Source of the DNA: Gordionus sp. m RMFG-2023
Taxonomy: Eukaryota > Nematomorpha > Gordioida > Chordodea > Parachordodidae
Length of the DNA stretch: 64,000 nt
Assembly (NCBI RefSeq): GCF_954871325.1
Contig: NC_088775.1
Coordinates: forward strand, 67,681,561 to 67,745,560
Direction of reading: 5' to 3'
Both the position numbers and the translations under genes were made by a program. This document shows, piece after piece, positions 23,590 through 35,471 of the stretch (position 1 is its first letter; the number at the start of each line of letters is the position of its first letter). The notes under the pieces are model-generated. The model saw only the letters and a program-made list of their open reading frames with translations. It was not told the origin of the DNA and made no database searches.

Positions 23590-23835
23590 CAGAGACCTAC
23601 AGGCCCTTTAAATCCGGCCCGGATACACGGACTGGGCTGTATTTTAATTTTTTTAAAATATACCCGGGCCGAGCCTAAAATTTTATTTTTTTAAATGCAC
23701 GGGCCGGGTCAAAAAAGCTTTTTTTTTAAAAACCCGGGCCAGGCCATATATTTTAAAACCAAATATTTTAAATCACCATTATTTTCTAGGCAAAAATATA
23801 TATTATATTTTTAAAAAATCGGGGCCGGGCCATGC
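23590..23835. mobile_element. hAT-B fragment
   Basis: It starts CAGAGACCTACAGG and contains several GGGCCGGGCC-type words. The right terminal repeat is missing: it ends GGGCCATGCAGATTAAAATA instead of the expected terminus. Confidence 0.7.
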
Positions 23836-23989
23836 AGATTAAAATAATGCACAAAGCAACTAAATATTGACAAAATTTTCTAAAAAAATTGGCGTAAGGC
23901 TGGCTTTGTTGCTAATAGTTTTTTTTTTTAAATTGCTACTCTACTAGTTAAAGCAAAGCACTAATAGAAACTAATGCATATATACATTG

Positions 23990-24131
23990 TATATAAATAT
24001 AAATTTAATTATATAATTTAAAAATATAATTTAAACATTTAAATTAATATTGTGAGACAATGCCCTTAGGTAATCTAACATGGGCCTTGAATAGTAATCT
24101 TCGACTATTCTATACACCCGTTGAGCTCTTT
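23990..24131 (-). repeat. Inverted copy of the MULE2 3' end
   Basis: This block is the reverse complement of 26553-26695 with very few differences; one substitution was seen in the coding part. It contains the last codons and the 3' flank of the MULE2 transposase. With its partner it forms long inverted arms about 2.4 kb apart around the gene. Confidence 0.9.
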
Positions 24132-24137
24132 CTATTA

Positions 24138-25100
24138 AAAATCTATGTTTTATATTTTTACATAAAAAAAAACAAGACAGACGCCGTCATATAAATTCTC
24201 GGAACCCTTGAATAAAAAAATAGTAAAAAATAATCTTAAAAAAAATTATTCATGTTCCTGATTTGCAATTTCTTATGAATAATTATGATAATATTTTTAA
24301 GTTTCCTGTTGTTATTTTTTTTAAAATACGCTGAACAATTAGAAGTAGTAATGTTAAAATTATGAAAATATTTGCTTCTTTATCACCTCTTATTGAGTAG
24401 ATTTTCCAGATTAAATATCCTTAGCCTCTTATTGAGTAGATTTTCCAGATTAAATATCCTTAGCCTCTTATTGAGTAGATTTTCCAAAACTTTTATTATA
24501 ATTTTTATTTATTTGTATTTTCATAGAGCAAATCTCAATCAAATATAAATTTTTTTTTATTTCCATTTTATTTTTAGATTTTTTTTTCTCAACAAGAATT
24601 ATATTTGTCCATATTTTCTATGTTTTATATTTTTACATAAAAAAAAACAAGACAGACGCCGTCATATAAATTCTCGGAACCCTTGAATAAAAAAAAGGAA
24701 AAAATAATCTTAAAAAAAATTATTCACGTTCCTGATTTGTAATTGCTTATGAATAATTATGATAATATTTTTAAGTTTCCTGTTGTTATTTTTTTTTAAA
24801 ATACGCTGAACAATTAGAAGTAGTGATGTTAAAATTATGAAAATATTCCCTTCTTTATCGCCTCTTATTGAGTAGATTTTCCAGATTTAATATCCTTAGC
24901 CTCTGAGTATATTTTCCAGATTAAATATCCTTAGCCTCTTATTGAGTAGATTTTCCAAATAAATATCCTTAATATGGACAAATATAATTCTTGTTGAGAA
25001 AAAAAAATCTAAAAATAAAATGGAAATAAAAAAAATTTATATTTGATTGAAATTTGCTCTATGAAAATACAAATAAATAAAAATTATAATAAAAGTTTAA
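24138..25100. repeat. Compound repeat block left of MULE2
   Basis: A segment of about 480 bp at 24144 recurs directly at 24624 (shared AACAAGACAGACGCCGTCAT). About 24490-24615 and 24970-25100 are inverted copies of each other. Within both are three copies of a 39-bp unit, CCTCTTATTGAGTAGATTTT and on to CCTTAG (24386-24490 and about 24860-24970). The same 39-bp unit appears three times to the right of the gene (27030-27145). Confidence 0.85.
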
Positions 25101-25201
25101 ACTTACAATTATTTAAGTTTTATTTTATATATAATAGGATTTAAGAAAAATTATCATTAATTTTGAAATCTAAATTTTTTTTAAAGAACTTATAAATTTT
25201 A

Positions 25202-26655
25202 ATGGCTGAATTTATTTTAAGCAGTCAAAACAATCAATTACTAATTTTTGAATCATTTATATTTCAACGAGAAAAGCTTATTAACGATACAAGTTATTGG
25301 CGTTGTGTTAAATTCCACTTGGAGGAGTGCAATGGAAGGGCAAGGACAAAATCTGGAGTTATATTTCATAATCAAATGCATAATCATGTTCCAGACATTG
25401 CCGAAATTGAAGCAAGGAAAGAAATAAATCAAATAAAGGAAAAGGCAACTACCTCGCAAACTCTACCCAATAATATAATAGCGGATATAACAACCAATAT
25501 ATCTACAGCAGCTATGGGGAGAATGCCAAGTTGTTCCTTAATCAAAAGAACAATTCAAAGAAAACGACGCCTAGTAGGAAGGGCGCCTACTGTTCCTGTT
25601 AATTTAATTGAACTAATAATCCCTATTGAATATCAAATAAATAATAACGGGCAACAATTTTTATTATATGATAGCGGTCACCATGATCATCGATGCCTAA
25701 TATTTTCAACAGTGAAAAATATACAGTTCCTATCAACGTGCGACAAATGGTACGCAGATGGCACCTTCAAAACATGCCCTCCACTCTTTCAACAAATCTA
25801 TACCATCCATGGGATGAAATACGACACGATTATTCCTGCCGTTTATATCCTTATGGCGTCGCGTCGCCATCAAAATTATTTAAATATTTTCGAAAAAATT
25901 AAAAATTTCGAAATTCATCTTGATCCTAGGTCTATAATGACAGACTTTGAATTGGCAGCCATATCAGCTTTCAACCAATCTTTTCCGTTGGCTGATAACC
26001 GTGGATGTTTCTTCCACATGTCTCAATGCATATGGCGCGCCGTTCAAAAAAATTCAATAATTTGTATGTCATATATGACAGAGCCTAATTTTGCTTTACA
26101 AATTAAGATGTTATTATCACTGGCATATGTGCCAGTGGATGACATAATCCATGGATTCGAGGTGCTGGTTGGTTCCGAATTCTATCAAGAAAGGCGGGAT
26201 ATTCTCCAACCTTTGATAGAATACTTCGAGGAGACATGGATAGGCAAAATGATAGCAATGAGATCCCCATTGTTTAGTATTTCATTATGGAATTGCTATG
26301 ATTCCACTTTGTTGCGAGCTCCAAATACCAACAATGCAGTAGAAGGTTGGCACCGGAGTTTTTCTTCCCATATAAGTTCCCATCATCCAACCATTTGGAA
26401 ATTTATCAAAAGTATGAAATATATATTATATTAAAATATTTTAAAAATCTTATTTAATTTTTAGCTCTCAAAGATGAAGATAGCCTTAATTGCTATAAAT
26501 TAGAGCAATATTCTTTGGGACTATTGGCTCCACTCTCAAAGAAATAATATCGGGAAAGAGCTCAACGGGTATATAGAATAGTCGAAGATTACTATTCAAG
26601 GCCCATGTTAGATTACCTAAGGGCATTGTCTCACAATATTAATTTAAATGTTTAA
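25202..26655 (+). pseudogene. FLYWCH-MULE transposase of MULE2 (nearly intact, one stop)
   Basis: Exon 1 is 25202-26411, the intron 26412-26464 (53 bp, GTATGA...TTTTTAG) and exon 2 26465-26655: 1401 nt, 466 codons plus stop. The FLYWCH finger is intact and in frame here (YWRC, C, HNH). The core has YADGTF, MTDFELAA, CFFHMSQCIWR and FEETWIG. One in-frame TAA at 26545-26547 in exon 2 (KK then YRERAQR) cuts off about 36 residues at most, all beyond the catalytic region. The intron sits at the same codon as in MULE1, which supports both splice models. It is clearly related to MULE1 but a separate subfamily. Confidence 0.9.
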
Positions 26656-27224
26656 ATTATATTTTTAAATTATATAATTAAATTTATATTATAATGTATT
26701 TATGCATTTGTTATGAATAAAAATTATATATTTTGGATTATGGAACTATTTTGAATTAATTTTATTTGATCGAAAAAATTTGAATAAAGAATTTATGCAA
26801 TAAAATGTTAAGTTATTAAGATTATTACTAACTTAGTAATTATTTATTTTTGTGAATAACTTAATTTTTCTAACTTATCTTATTGCTTTCCAAGTGATGG
26901 TGTAGGACATTGCTTTTTTGGAAATTTTTCTTAAGCTTGATGTTTTCCTTTTCTAAATGTATTTGATATTTCGCATCAAATATATATAATAATAAAATAT
27001 TCTACATTGTAATTAAAAAAAAACTCAAAGCCTCTTATTGAGTAGATTTTCCAGATTAAATATCCTTAGCCTCTTATTGAGTAGATTTTCCAGATTAAAT
27101 ATCCTTAGCTTCTTATTGAGTAGATTTTCCAAATAAATATCCTTAAATATATTTTTAATAAATTATATTAGATTAAATCTGATTTAATAAGTGCCAAAAA
27201 AAAAGAATGGGACGGTAAATGGTC

Positions 27225-27263
<39 letters not shown>

Positions 27264-27829
27264 CATTTTCTATAAAATCATTCTCTGTAAAATTCTTCAA
27301 TATAAAATTATTAATCCTTCCCTATAAAATAATTCGCACTAAAACAATTCTCTGTAAAATAATTCTCTGTAAAATAATTCTCTGTAAAATAATTCTCTGT
27401 AAAACAATTCTCTGCAAAAATATTCTCTATAAAATCATTCTCTATAAAAGAGATTCTCTATAAAATCATTCTCTCTCTATAAACGACATTCTCTATAATT
27501 GTTTTCTCTTTAAAAGTTTCTCTATAAAATAAATTCTCTATAAAATCATTCTCTATAAACGAGATTCTCTACAAAATCATTCTCTGTAAACGAGATTCTC
27601 TACAAAATCATTCTCTATAAATGAGATTCTCTATAAACGACATTCTCTATAATTGTTTTCTCTTTAAAAGTTTCTCTATAAAAGTTTCTCTATAAAATAA
27701 ATTCTCTATAAAATCATTCTCTATAAACGATATTCTTTATAAACGACATTCTCTACAATTGTTTTTTCTATAAAGGTTTCTCTATATTTGCATTCTCTAT
27801 AAAAGATTCTCTGTAAAGACGGGATACCC
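26656..27829. mobile_element. MULE2 right flank and terminal array
   Basis: 26553-26695 is the inverted partner of 23990-24131. 27030-27145 holds three 39-bp TTATTGAGTAG units, and a GAAA microsatellite lies at about 27227-27262. 27266-27815 is an array of TTCTCTATAAAATCA / TTCTCTGTAAAA units that ends in AAAGACGGGATACC at about 27828. Inverted, that end reads GGTATCCCGTCTTTACAG, very close to the MULE1 terminus, so this is a MULE right end. The matching left end was not found. Confidence 0.75.
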
Positions 27830-27839
27830 ATGGGAAATA

Positions 27840-28575
27840 TTTTTAATTAGTATAAATATAAATTTTAGTAAATACATAATTGTAATATTTAACATAATAT
27901 AATTTTAATATAATATTTAAAGTTAATATATTTAATTTAAATTAATTTGATATAAAGAAAAATATATAAATTGTATTAATATAAATTTTAGTAATATATA
28001 ATTATAATATTTAATACAAATTTTTGTAAGATCAAACTTTTGAGACGATTACAAAAAGAGAAATTTTTTTTATATATAAAATCTCTCTTTTTTTAAAAAA
28101 ATATCTAAAATTCGTAGTTTCATTGTTTGTAGATGAAATTAAACGATAGATAATTTTAAGATACAAAAAAAAATAGCAATTAAAATTAAAATATTACGCG
28201 CATAAATATAAATATATATTTTTAATTTTTCAAGACATAAAAAATAAAAATAAAGGAAAGAAAATTATAATTTTTATCTAATAACATTTTATAAAACGAA
28301 GAAGGAAAAATAGCATCTATCTTGTTAGAATTCAAAAATCTGGAAAGACGAAGAAACATTGTATTGTTATATTTAATATATAATAAGTTATATAAGATCA
28401 TATTTTTTCATATATACATTATCGAAAAAAATATATATATATTAAATATTTAAAACATAATTGTTTAATTATAACGAAAAATATTTTTTTGTGGTTAAAT
28501 TCTAAGATATAGTTGCAATGCAAAATATAAATAAAATTAACTAAACAGTTTTTAATATATAATAAATAACTATAT
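27840..28575. other. AT-rich low-complexity DNA
   Basis: Repeated short words such as TATAAATTTTAGTAA; no gene is seen. Confidence 0.55.
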
Positions 28576-28583
28576 TTGATGAA

Positions 28584-31291
28584 CTAGGAGGGAAATAGGA
28601 GTGTTTCGAAGAAACATTTGTAGTTCCCCTTTAGGATTTCAAATTGGATTTTTTGTTTAAGACTCGTTTTTGACCCTATCCTTAACGAAATTCTTCTACC
28701 CAATTGATTTAAGAACTTTAGGGATTGGGGACCGGGGTTTCCAAGGATGCTAAAAATTAGAGGAATAAATATAAAAGAATTAGGGAGGAAACTATATTTA
28801 TTAAACTTATTGGTTTCTTGTAGTTCCAAGGGGTCGGTATTTCCGTTAGCCGGAAAGGAGGTAACATAAGAGACGTCCCAGACAAGTCTTGCCGCCGTGC
28901 CAAGACGTTAAAGATATGCCGTCGGGGCGCTTACCGTCCGCATTTAGGAGACCTAATGGCTCCAAATGGGGAAATCGGCCGAAATCAAGGCTTTGCCGAT
29001 TAACCTATTAAGGTCTCAGGAAACGGCCACTGACTTTGAGGCACGAGAAACAATGTCTAGAGAAAGGATCAACCTGTTTGTGACAGGCAGCACAGGTGTC
29101 CACAGAAGGGATAAGGCAACCAAGCCTATGGCCAATGGCAGTTTGAAACTCATCGTCTGTGAGTAACGTTTCCTTTTTACCACTCGGAATCGCGTCTAGC
29201 CATTCATGGCCGTTAGAGTTTTTTTTTGCGTTTCTGAGCAGTTGAAGGTTAGTTAGATTGGGATACATACAAAGTTTCTCGAACGAGCATTGAAGCATAG
29301 GGACCAGGAAGCTCTTTAGATGACAGGAAATTGGCTGCTCGGAGCCTTGGGTGATTAGAGTAAGCCACTCTTGTTTAGCTGAAGATAGGAGGGGATCGTC
29401 CAACTCGATAAGCGAGGAAATAGAATCGGCGAAGGATATTCAAGATGAAAGAAAACACGCAATTGCCATAAGGGAGGGGGGTGAAAATCCCAGTCCACCC
29501 CGGTAAGCGGGCATAGAGGCGAGGGACCAATTGAAATAGGAAAAATTTAAGCCTAAAAGGGATTCGATAAAATGTTTAATTTTTAATTCGAAGACCTTAA
29601 GGAGAGTATTGTACTGGAAAACTGGGGAAGATTTAAATAAATGTAAGAATTTCGGTAGAAAAAGACATTTTTTGGTGAGAAAGAAGAACTGATGCTTAGG
29701 GAGATGAGGAAGATTCTTGAGTGAATTGGAAAGGGACTGGATTAAATTGTCAAAGGTTTTTTGACAAAAGGAAGTTGAAAACCCGATAGGGGAACCTAAA
29801 AGACAGAGTTCCTCGTGCGGAATGATTGTAAAATCTAAGGGAGGGATAAAATCCTTATTGTTGAGGGAGGAAATTTCACACTTTTTCCTATTTAGGGAAA
29901 GACCAATTTTAGAAGCTTCCATTTCAACGTACTCTATGGCCGACATAACTTTGGATAAAGAACCGCCAAAAGAGCCATCGTCATACCATAAATTAAGGTC
30001 TAATTTGAAATCAGACTTTAAATTTTTGATCAAATCCTGAATCCCTATAGTAAAGAGCAAGGGACCTAGTGGATCACCTTGCTGAATCCCCTCTCCGGAG
30101 GATATGGAAAATTCCCCGAATTTGAGTAACGAAGGAAATCCATAACAGAAATTAAGGAAATTCCAGTATTTTGGGAAATGGTGTAAAAAAAGATGGTAAG
30201 AATGCCCTCCTATGGATAGTGTTGAAGGCATTTCTCAAGTCTAACTTGCAGAAAACCTTATCGGCCTCCGTATTTATAAAAATGCGCGCAACATGTGAGG
30301 CCACTTCACACCCACCTCTCACTCCAAAGGAACTGGCCTTAGGCCAAATCCTATTTACAATAGCCTTGGCGACTAAACGACGAAAGAATGACCCTATGGC
30401 TATGGGTCTAATGCCACCATTCGGTTTGGTCAAAGAAACAAGACGTGCGCCAAAAAGAATAGGACGAATACAAAGAGGAACTTCGCATAAGAGGATATTA
30501 TTGCAAAGTTCAGTTAATGATTTCAGCAAAGGGTCAATAAAACCACTATCAGAGCATTAAATTAAATCCACAAAAAACCAGGTCTGAAGCCGTCCAACCC
30601 ACCTGTCGTCGCTTTTTTAATGGACTTTAATTAAGTACTTCATCACAGGTAAAAGGAATAGGGGAAGAGGCATGCGGGTGAATGTTAAAAGGGGAAGCTA
30701 GTGGATGTTTTTCAAAAAGTTGTTGAAAGATAGTAACGTTGATAGGTGAAATAGAATCATCGGAAGTCAATATTCGGGCAGCACCGCTAATATCTCCAAG
30801 ATCTAATTTTTCAGAGATCAATTTACAACGGAAGGAGTTGGGATTTAAAGTTAATTCATCGATAATCGTATTTCCAAAATTGGACACTTTCTCCTTGATT
30901 GAGGCAGATAAGTTATTTATTCTATTCTTGGGCTTAACTAAAACTCGAAAGCAGAAACGAATTAAATCTAACCACAAGGGTATTGAGGAGAAATCTGAGT
31001 TTAAATTATTCATAAGAGACGTAAAGACCTTGAGATAGACTCTCGAGCGGCTATAGGGATCCTATAAAGAACTGGGGGCTTATGCTAAATAAGGAATAAA
31101 TCAACAGAGCTTGAGGAACAACAAGCCGGACTGGGGTCATACGAGTGAGGAGCGTTAATAAAAGGAACTGGGCCGTAGGAGAGGGGAAATTTACCAGAAT
31201 TGTGGCAAGCAGGTGAACCATGTTTCCTAAACACGCCATTTAAATTAAGCGAAATTATTTTCAAGCATACTTGACAACAAGAGTTTACCAT
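28584..31291 (-). pseudogene. LINE with C-terminal restriction-like endonuclease, second copy (minus), degenerate
   Basis: On the minus strand the N-terminal finger is CCQVCLKIISL...H...C (about 31285-31220). A linker is at 31013-30627. The reverse transcriptase (30529-29440) has PILFGARLVSLTKPNGG, RPIAIGSFFRRLVAKAI, DLRNAFNTI, GIQQGDPLG and a normal WYDDG box. The C-terminal C-x2-C knuckle (CAACHKQVDPFSRHC) lies near 29100-29060, followed by KRPDG and WDVSY of the endonuclease (28940-28850), ending at 28584. There are about four frame breaks. Its protein is only moderately similar to the plus-strand copy, so the two belong to different subfamilies of one lineage. Confidence 0.87.
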
Positions 31292-31299
31292 GGGATGGC

Positions 31300-32045
31300 T
31301 TTGAAAGGGAGAAAAAAAAAGAAGATATTAACTAGGGAAATGGGGAAAAAAAATTCAAATTGGAAAAAGAGAAAGATACATGAGCTATCCTATCAGAAGT
31401 ATAATCGAGATTAGAGGGGTTGGTAAATTTTAAAAAAATAAATAAATAATAATAATTATAAAATAAGATTAGATACATAAACATAAAGTATAAAAAGTAT
31501 TATTAAGAACCAAAAAAAGGGGGGGGGGGTAGAAACAAGAAAAATGGGGGAAAGAAAAAATCAAAAATTGAAAGAAAAAAGAAGAATACACGAACTGTAA
31601 GAAGTATTATTAGGAGTATTATTAGAACAAGAAAACAAGATTAAGGGGGGTGCGATTAAAAATTTAAGAAAAATAATAATAAAAAAAAAGATTTAGTTGA
31701 TGGAGTATAACTTTAAATTCGCAAGGTCTATAAGTCGAAAGGCTTGGTAATACGAAAGGCTAAAAAATAATATTGAAAATAAAAATAACAAAGAAAATGT
31801 TTAATGAGATATTTGATTGATATATTGCTTTTTTTAGAGAAAAAATATTATAATAACATTACATTATAATATATTAAAAATATGGAAATTTTAAGATCTT
31901 TTCAATTTTTTTATTAATTCTTTAAAATAATTTGCGGTTAAATTAATATTTTTAATTAAATTAATATTTGGTTATGATTTTATATATTATGTAAGTATAA
32001 ATATATTGTAATCTAATATATATAATCTCCATAATCACATGATGA
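31300..32045. other. Purine-rich LINE 5' flank and AT-rich DNA
   Basis: GA-rich and G-run DNA (about 31517-31527) precedes the minus-strand LINE and may be its 5' untranslated region. The word CGCAAGGTCTATAAGTCGAA lies at about 31719. No gene is seen. Confidence 0.45.
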
Positions 32046-32345
32046 TCGTTTTCGTATCTCCGTAATGTATTTAAAATTTAAGGAGACTATATAGTGTATT
32101 GTTAATTAAAAAATTTTTTTTGCCATCCTCAGGATTCGAACTTGCGACTTCACGATTGGAAAGGCAAACGTTCTTTCAATGTAGCCCCCCTCAAATTTTT
32201 ATTTTACGATAATAATAAATATATATTTTTTAAATTTTTTTTTGCCATCCCCGGGATTTGAACTTGCGACTTCCCGATTGGAATGCAAACGTTCTTTCAT
32301 TGCAGCCCCTCTAAACTTTTTATTTTACGATAATAATAAATATAT
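32046..32345 (-). repeat. tRNA-headed SINE-like repeat, copy 2, head duplicated
   Basis: Two direct copies of a tRNA-like head (minus strand about 32195-32122 and 32314-32241, period about 124 bp) share GGCTACATTGAAAGAACG, GTTTGCC and a B-box-like AGTTCGAA or AAATTCAAAT variant. Body sequence GGAGACTATATAGTGT is shared with the copy near 6300. The anticodon region does not form a normal stem, so these are not working tRNA genes. Confidence 0.6.
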
Positions 32346-33122
32346 ATTTAATTTAAATTAACAATCATTTTTTATTTTTTAGATTTTGCCGTTAATTTTC
32401 ATTTATTATTGGATAAGAAAATTTTCAAATTATGGTAAGTAATAATTTACTGTCCAATTATGTTTTGTCTATATGGAGAATAAGGATCAAATTAATTCAG
32501 GCTTATATATTAGCTGATAATTTTAAAGTTTTATTAGGGCATTTATTGATAATTATTTTAAAATTTTGCCATTTATTTTATCCTATTATTTTGATTTACA
32601 ATGTTATTTATATATTTTTTTTTAAGTTAGCTATATTATTTTATATAGATAAGAGGTAACAGATTAAATCATGGGGAAATTTTCATATATTATTTTTTTT
32701 TTATTATTTTTTTTTAATATTTTTTTTTTATTTTTTTTTTATTTTTTTTTTATTTTTTTATTTATTATTTTTTTTAAATTTAAAAAAAATCTTAAGAATA
32801 TTTAAGAATTTAGAAAAAAAGAGTATTTAGAAAAAAAGAGTATATTTAAGAATTTAGAAAAAAAGAGTATATTTAAGAATTTAGAAAAAAAGAGTATATT
32901 TAAGAATTTAGAAAAAAAAGAGTATATTTAAGAATTTAGAAAAAAAGCGTATATTTAAGAATTTAGAAAAAAAATATTTAAGAATTTAGAAAAACAGAGT
33001 ATATTTAAGAATTTAATAAAAATAGGTATACTAAATAATTAATCAATTTATTTGAATAAACATAACATATATACAATGTTAAATTTAAAAAACTTTGATA
33101 TTGTATTAAAAAATTTCCTTAA

Positions 33123-33598
33123 CTTTCATATAAAAACCTTTCATATAAAAAATTGCGACTGAGAATAATTGCGACTTTTTTTATGATTGGTTGTGATAAT
33201 TGCGACTTTATACCCATTGGTTATAAAAAATTAAACGTATTTATATTATATATTTGAAAAATCGTGATTTTTGGAAAGCCTCTATGGCCTAGTAGGCAAG
33301 AGCTTGGCTTACTTATTCCATGGTCCAGGGTTCGAATCCTGGAAATGGTCATGTTTTTTTTCTTATTCTAACTTGGTGGTTCCATCCTTGGGGAGATAAT
33401 ATATAGGAGGCCGGACTCGACCACGTGATTCCATATTAATATATTAAATAATAAGAGTTTTATTACATTTTAATAAATTTTGGTCGGTATTTAGCAAATT
33501 AGGTTGGTATTTAGAATATTTCCATACATTCACTCATTAATAATATAAAGTCGCAATTATTTATATGAAAGGTTTTTATATGAAAGTTATACCAACCC
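33123..33598 (+). mobile_element. SINE-like insertion with tRNA-like module and inverted ends, 15-bp duplication
   Basis: A 15-bp duplication AAAAAATTTCCTTAA (33108-33122 and 33599-33613) flanks it. The two ends carry an inverted pair of about 40 bp (CTTTCATATAAAAACCTTTC ... GAAAGGTTTTTATATGAAAG), next to GCGACT / AGTCGC. Between them at 33278-33352 is a tRNA-like module: an A-box-like TGGCCTAGTAGG, a B box GGTTCGAATCC, and a T run for Pol III termination just downstream. Long duplications suggest target-primed insertion; inverted ends do not normally go with that. Confidence 0.7.
33278..33352 (+). ncRNA. tRNA-like Pol III promoter module (tRNA pseudogene or SINE head)
   Basis: The A box TGGCCTAGTAGG and B box GGTTCGAATCC are spaced as in tRNA genes, and a T run follows at 33353. 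The acceptor ends do not pair and the anticodon stem is poor, so it is not a functional tRNA. Confidence 0.6.
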
Positions 33599-34299
33599 AA
33601 AAAATTTCCTTAAAAATCCACACGATATTTATTTATCAAAAAAAAAATCTAAAAATACGCCAATTGAAAGAAAAAGGTAACATTTAAAAATTTCTACCAA
33701 AATCCAGACAATCTAAAAATTTAAATAAAAAATTTTAAAAAAATAAATAAAAAAAAAATATTAAAAAAAAAAAAATAAATAAAAAATTTAAAAAAAAATA
33801 AATAAAAAAAAAATATTAAAAAAAAAAAATAAAAAAAAATAATATATGAAAATTTCCCCATGATTTAATCTGTAACCAGATAAGAATAACAATGGAGAAT
33901 AAGGATCAAATCAAATAATAGAAATAAACATTTTGCTGTTTTCAGGTTTATAGCTGATATTTTTAAAGTTTTGTCTATATTTTTTATTTAAATTTTAAAA
34001 TTAGGCCATTTATTGATAATTATTTTTAAAATTTTGCCATTTTTTTATCCTATTATTTTGATTTACAATGTTATTTATATATATTTACTTAAGTTAGCTA
34101 TATTATTTTATATAGATAAGAATAAAATGGAGAATAAGGATCAAATTAAATAATATAAATAAACATTTTGCTGTTTTCAGGTTTATATATTAGCTGATAT
34201 TTTTAAAGTTTTTTCTATATTTTTTATTTTAATAATTTTGAAAATAATTTTTAAAATTAGGGCATATATTGATAATTATTTTTATCTTCATGAACCGCA

Positions 34300-35400
34300 T
34301 TTTCACACTGACAACTTTACGTTGCCTTAAGTCGTTGCACTTCTAAAAAAAATATAAAAATTGATTGTTTCCACGCTTTTGCAAGGACATATGCTTTCAA
34401 ATGAAAAAATATATACTAAAAATATTGTGTATACCTGTATTTTATAATACCATCCATATTACATACCTTCAGGTATAAGTAAACATACACATATATCTAT
34501 ATCTTATTTCCATTAAGGATATTTTATAAAAAAAAATTCAAATAACGTTTGAAGATATTCCAAACTTTTATTACTTTTGTCATGGATCTAGGTATATTTT
34601 AAAATTGTTTTTCTTTTTATTATATTTTAGACATGCTCTTAATGAAAAAATATATATAAAAATATTGTATATACCTCTATTATATAATACCATCCATATT
34701 ACCTACCTTCAGGTATAAGTATATATATACTGTATATCTATATCTTATTTCCATTAAGGATATTTAAAAGTAACATTTTTTCAAAAAAAACTCGAATATA
34801 TTCCAAACATTTATTCCTTTTGCCATGGATCTAAAAGAGGTTATTGTTTTTATATTCCTATTATATTTTAGATTTAAACGAATCAGTGTGTTAAATAAGT
34901 CTCTCATAGTCATAGCAAAAATAGTCAATATGTGCTTGGTCTATCATTTCATCATCCTCAACATGGAATAGGAAAAAGAACCCCCAAATAATCTTATTTT
35001 ACAATGGTACTATTTAACTTTTATATATATGGATTTTGACATTCGATTGATTTGGGTTAAGGAATTATTGCTGATATACCAGACTGATGCTTATTCTACA
35101 TCCTCAGTTTTGGAAATATCTAATACTTACATTTTGGTATTTTAATTTAACTTTTATAAATACAAATTTTGACATTCAAGGAAGAAAAATTCAAGACATT
35201 TTAATTTGGGCTAAGGATTTATTGCGATGATATACCAGACTGATGCTTATTCTACATTCTCAGTTTTGGAAATATATAATACTTAAATTTTGGTAAAATT
35301 ATTGATATTGTATATTGTATATTTTTTATTATTTTCTTTTTTATATGGCTTCAAATGCGAGTGTGTTGAATGATAACTATCAGGTCTTAAGGTATAACAT
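34300..35400. repeat. Two local duplications in AT-rich DNA
   Basis: A block of about 260 bp beginning near 34380 (shared TTATAATACCATCCATATTA) is duplicated near 34640. A block of about 130 bp with ATACCAGACTGATGCTTATT occurs near 35076 and 35232. No gene is recognised. Confidence 0.65.
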
Positions 35401-35471
35401 GTATTATACAATTTTTTTTTCACATCTTTGTCTCTTTGATATTTCTACTCTTTTTTTCATTCTTTTTTTCA

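Larger units (their letters stand above)
32655..33877. mobile_element. TIR element with 8-bp target duplication (unclassified)
   Basis: The left end GGTAACAGATTAAATCATGG matches the inverted right end GGTTACAGATTAAATCATGG, and about 40 bp pair. The target duplication AGATAAGA lies at 32647-32654 and 33878-33885. Inside are A/T runs, about seven 27-bp tandem units of AAGAATTTAGAAAAAAAGAG (about 32805-33020), and a 476-bp insertion at 33123-33598. No transposase is present. The 8-bp duplication points to hAT or a similar superfamily. Confidence 0.85.
32460..34300. repeat. Tandem repeat of about 240 bp, three copies, split by an insertion
   Basis: Units share AATAAGGATCAAATTAA near the start, TTAGCTGATA in the middle and TTTTATATAGATAAGA at the end. 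Copies lie at about 32470-32654, 33878-34125 and 34126-34300. The first is followed by a 1223-bp TIR element at its AGATAAGA terminus. Confidence 0.75.

Noticed and set aside
24386-27145. 39-bp direct repeats resembling CRISPR repeats
   Set aside because: They are contiguous or embedded in duplicated blocks with no spacers, in a eukaryotic transposon.
29822-31038. Plus-strand frames of 72-129 codons
   Set aside because: They are shadows of the minus-strand LINE.
33278-33352. Functional tRNA gene
   Set aside because: A and B boxes are good but the acceptor ends do not pair and the anticodon stem is weak.
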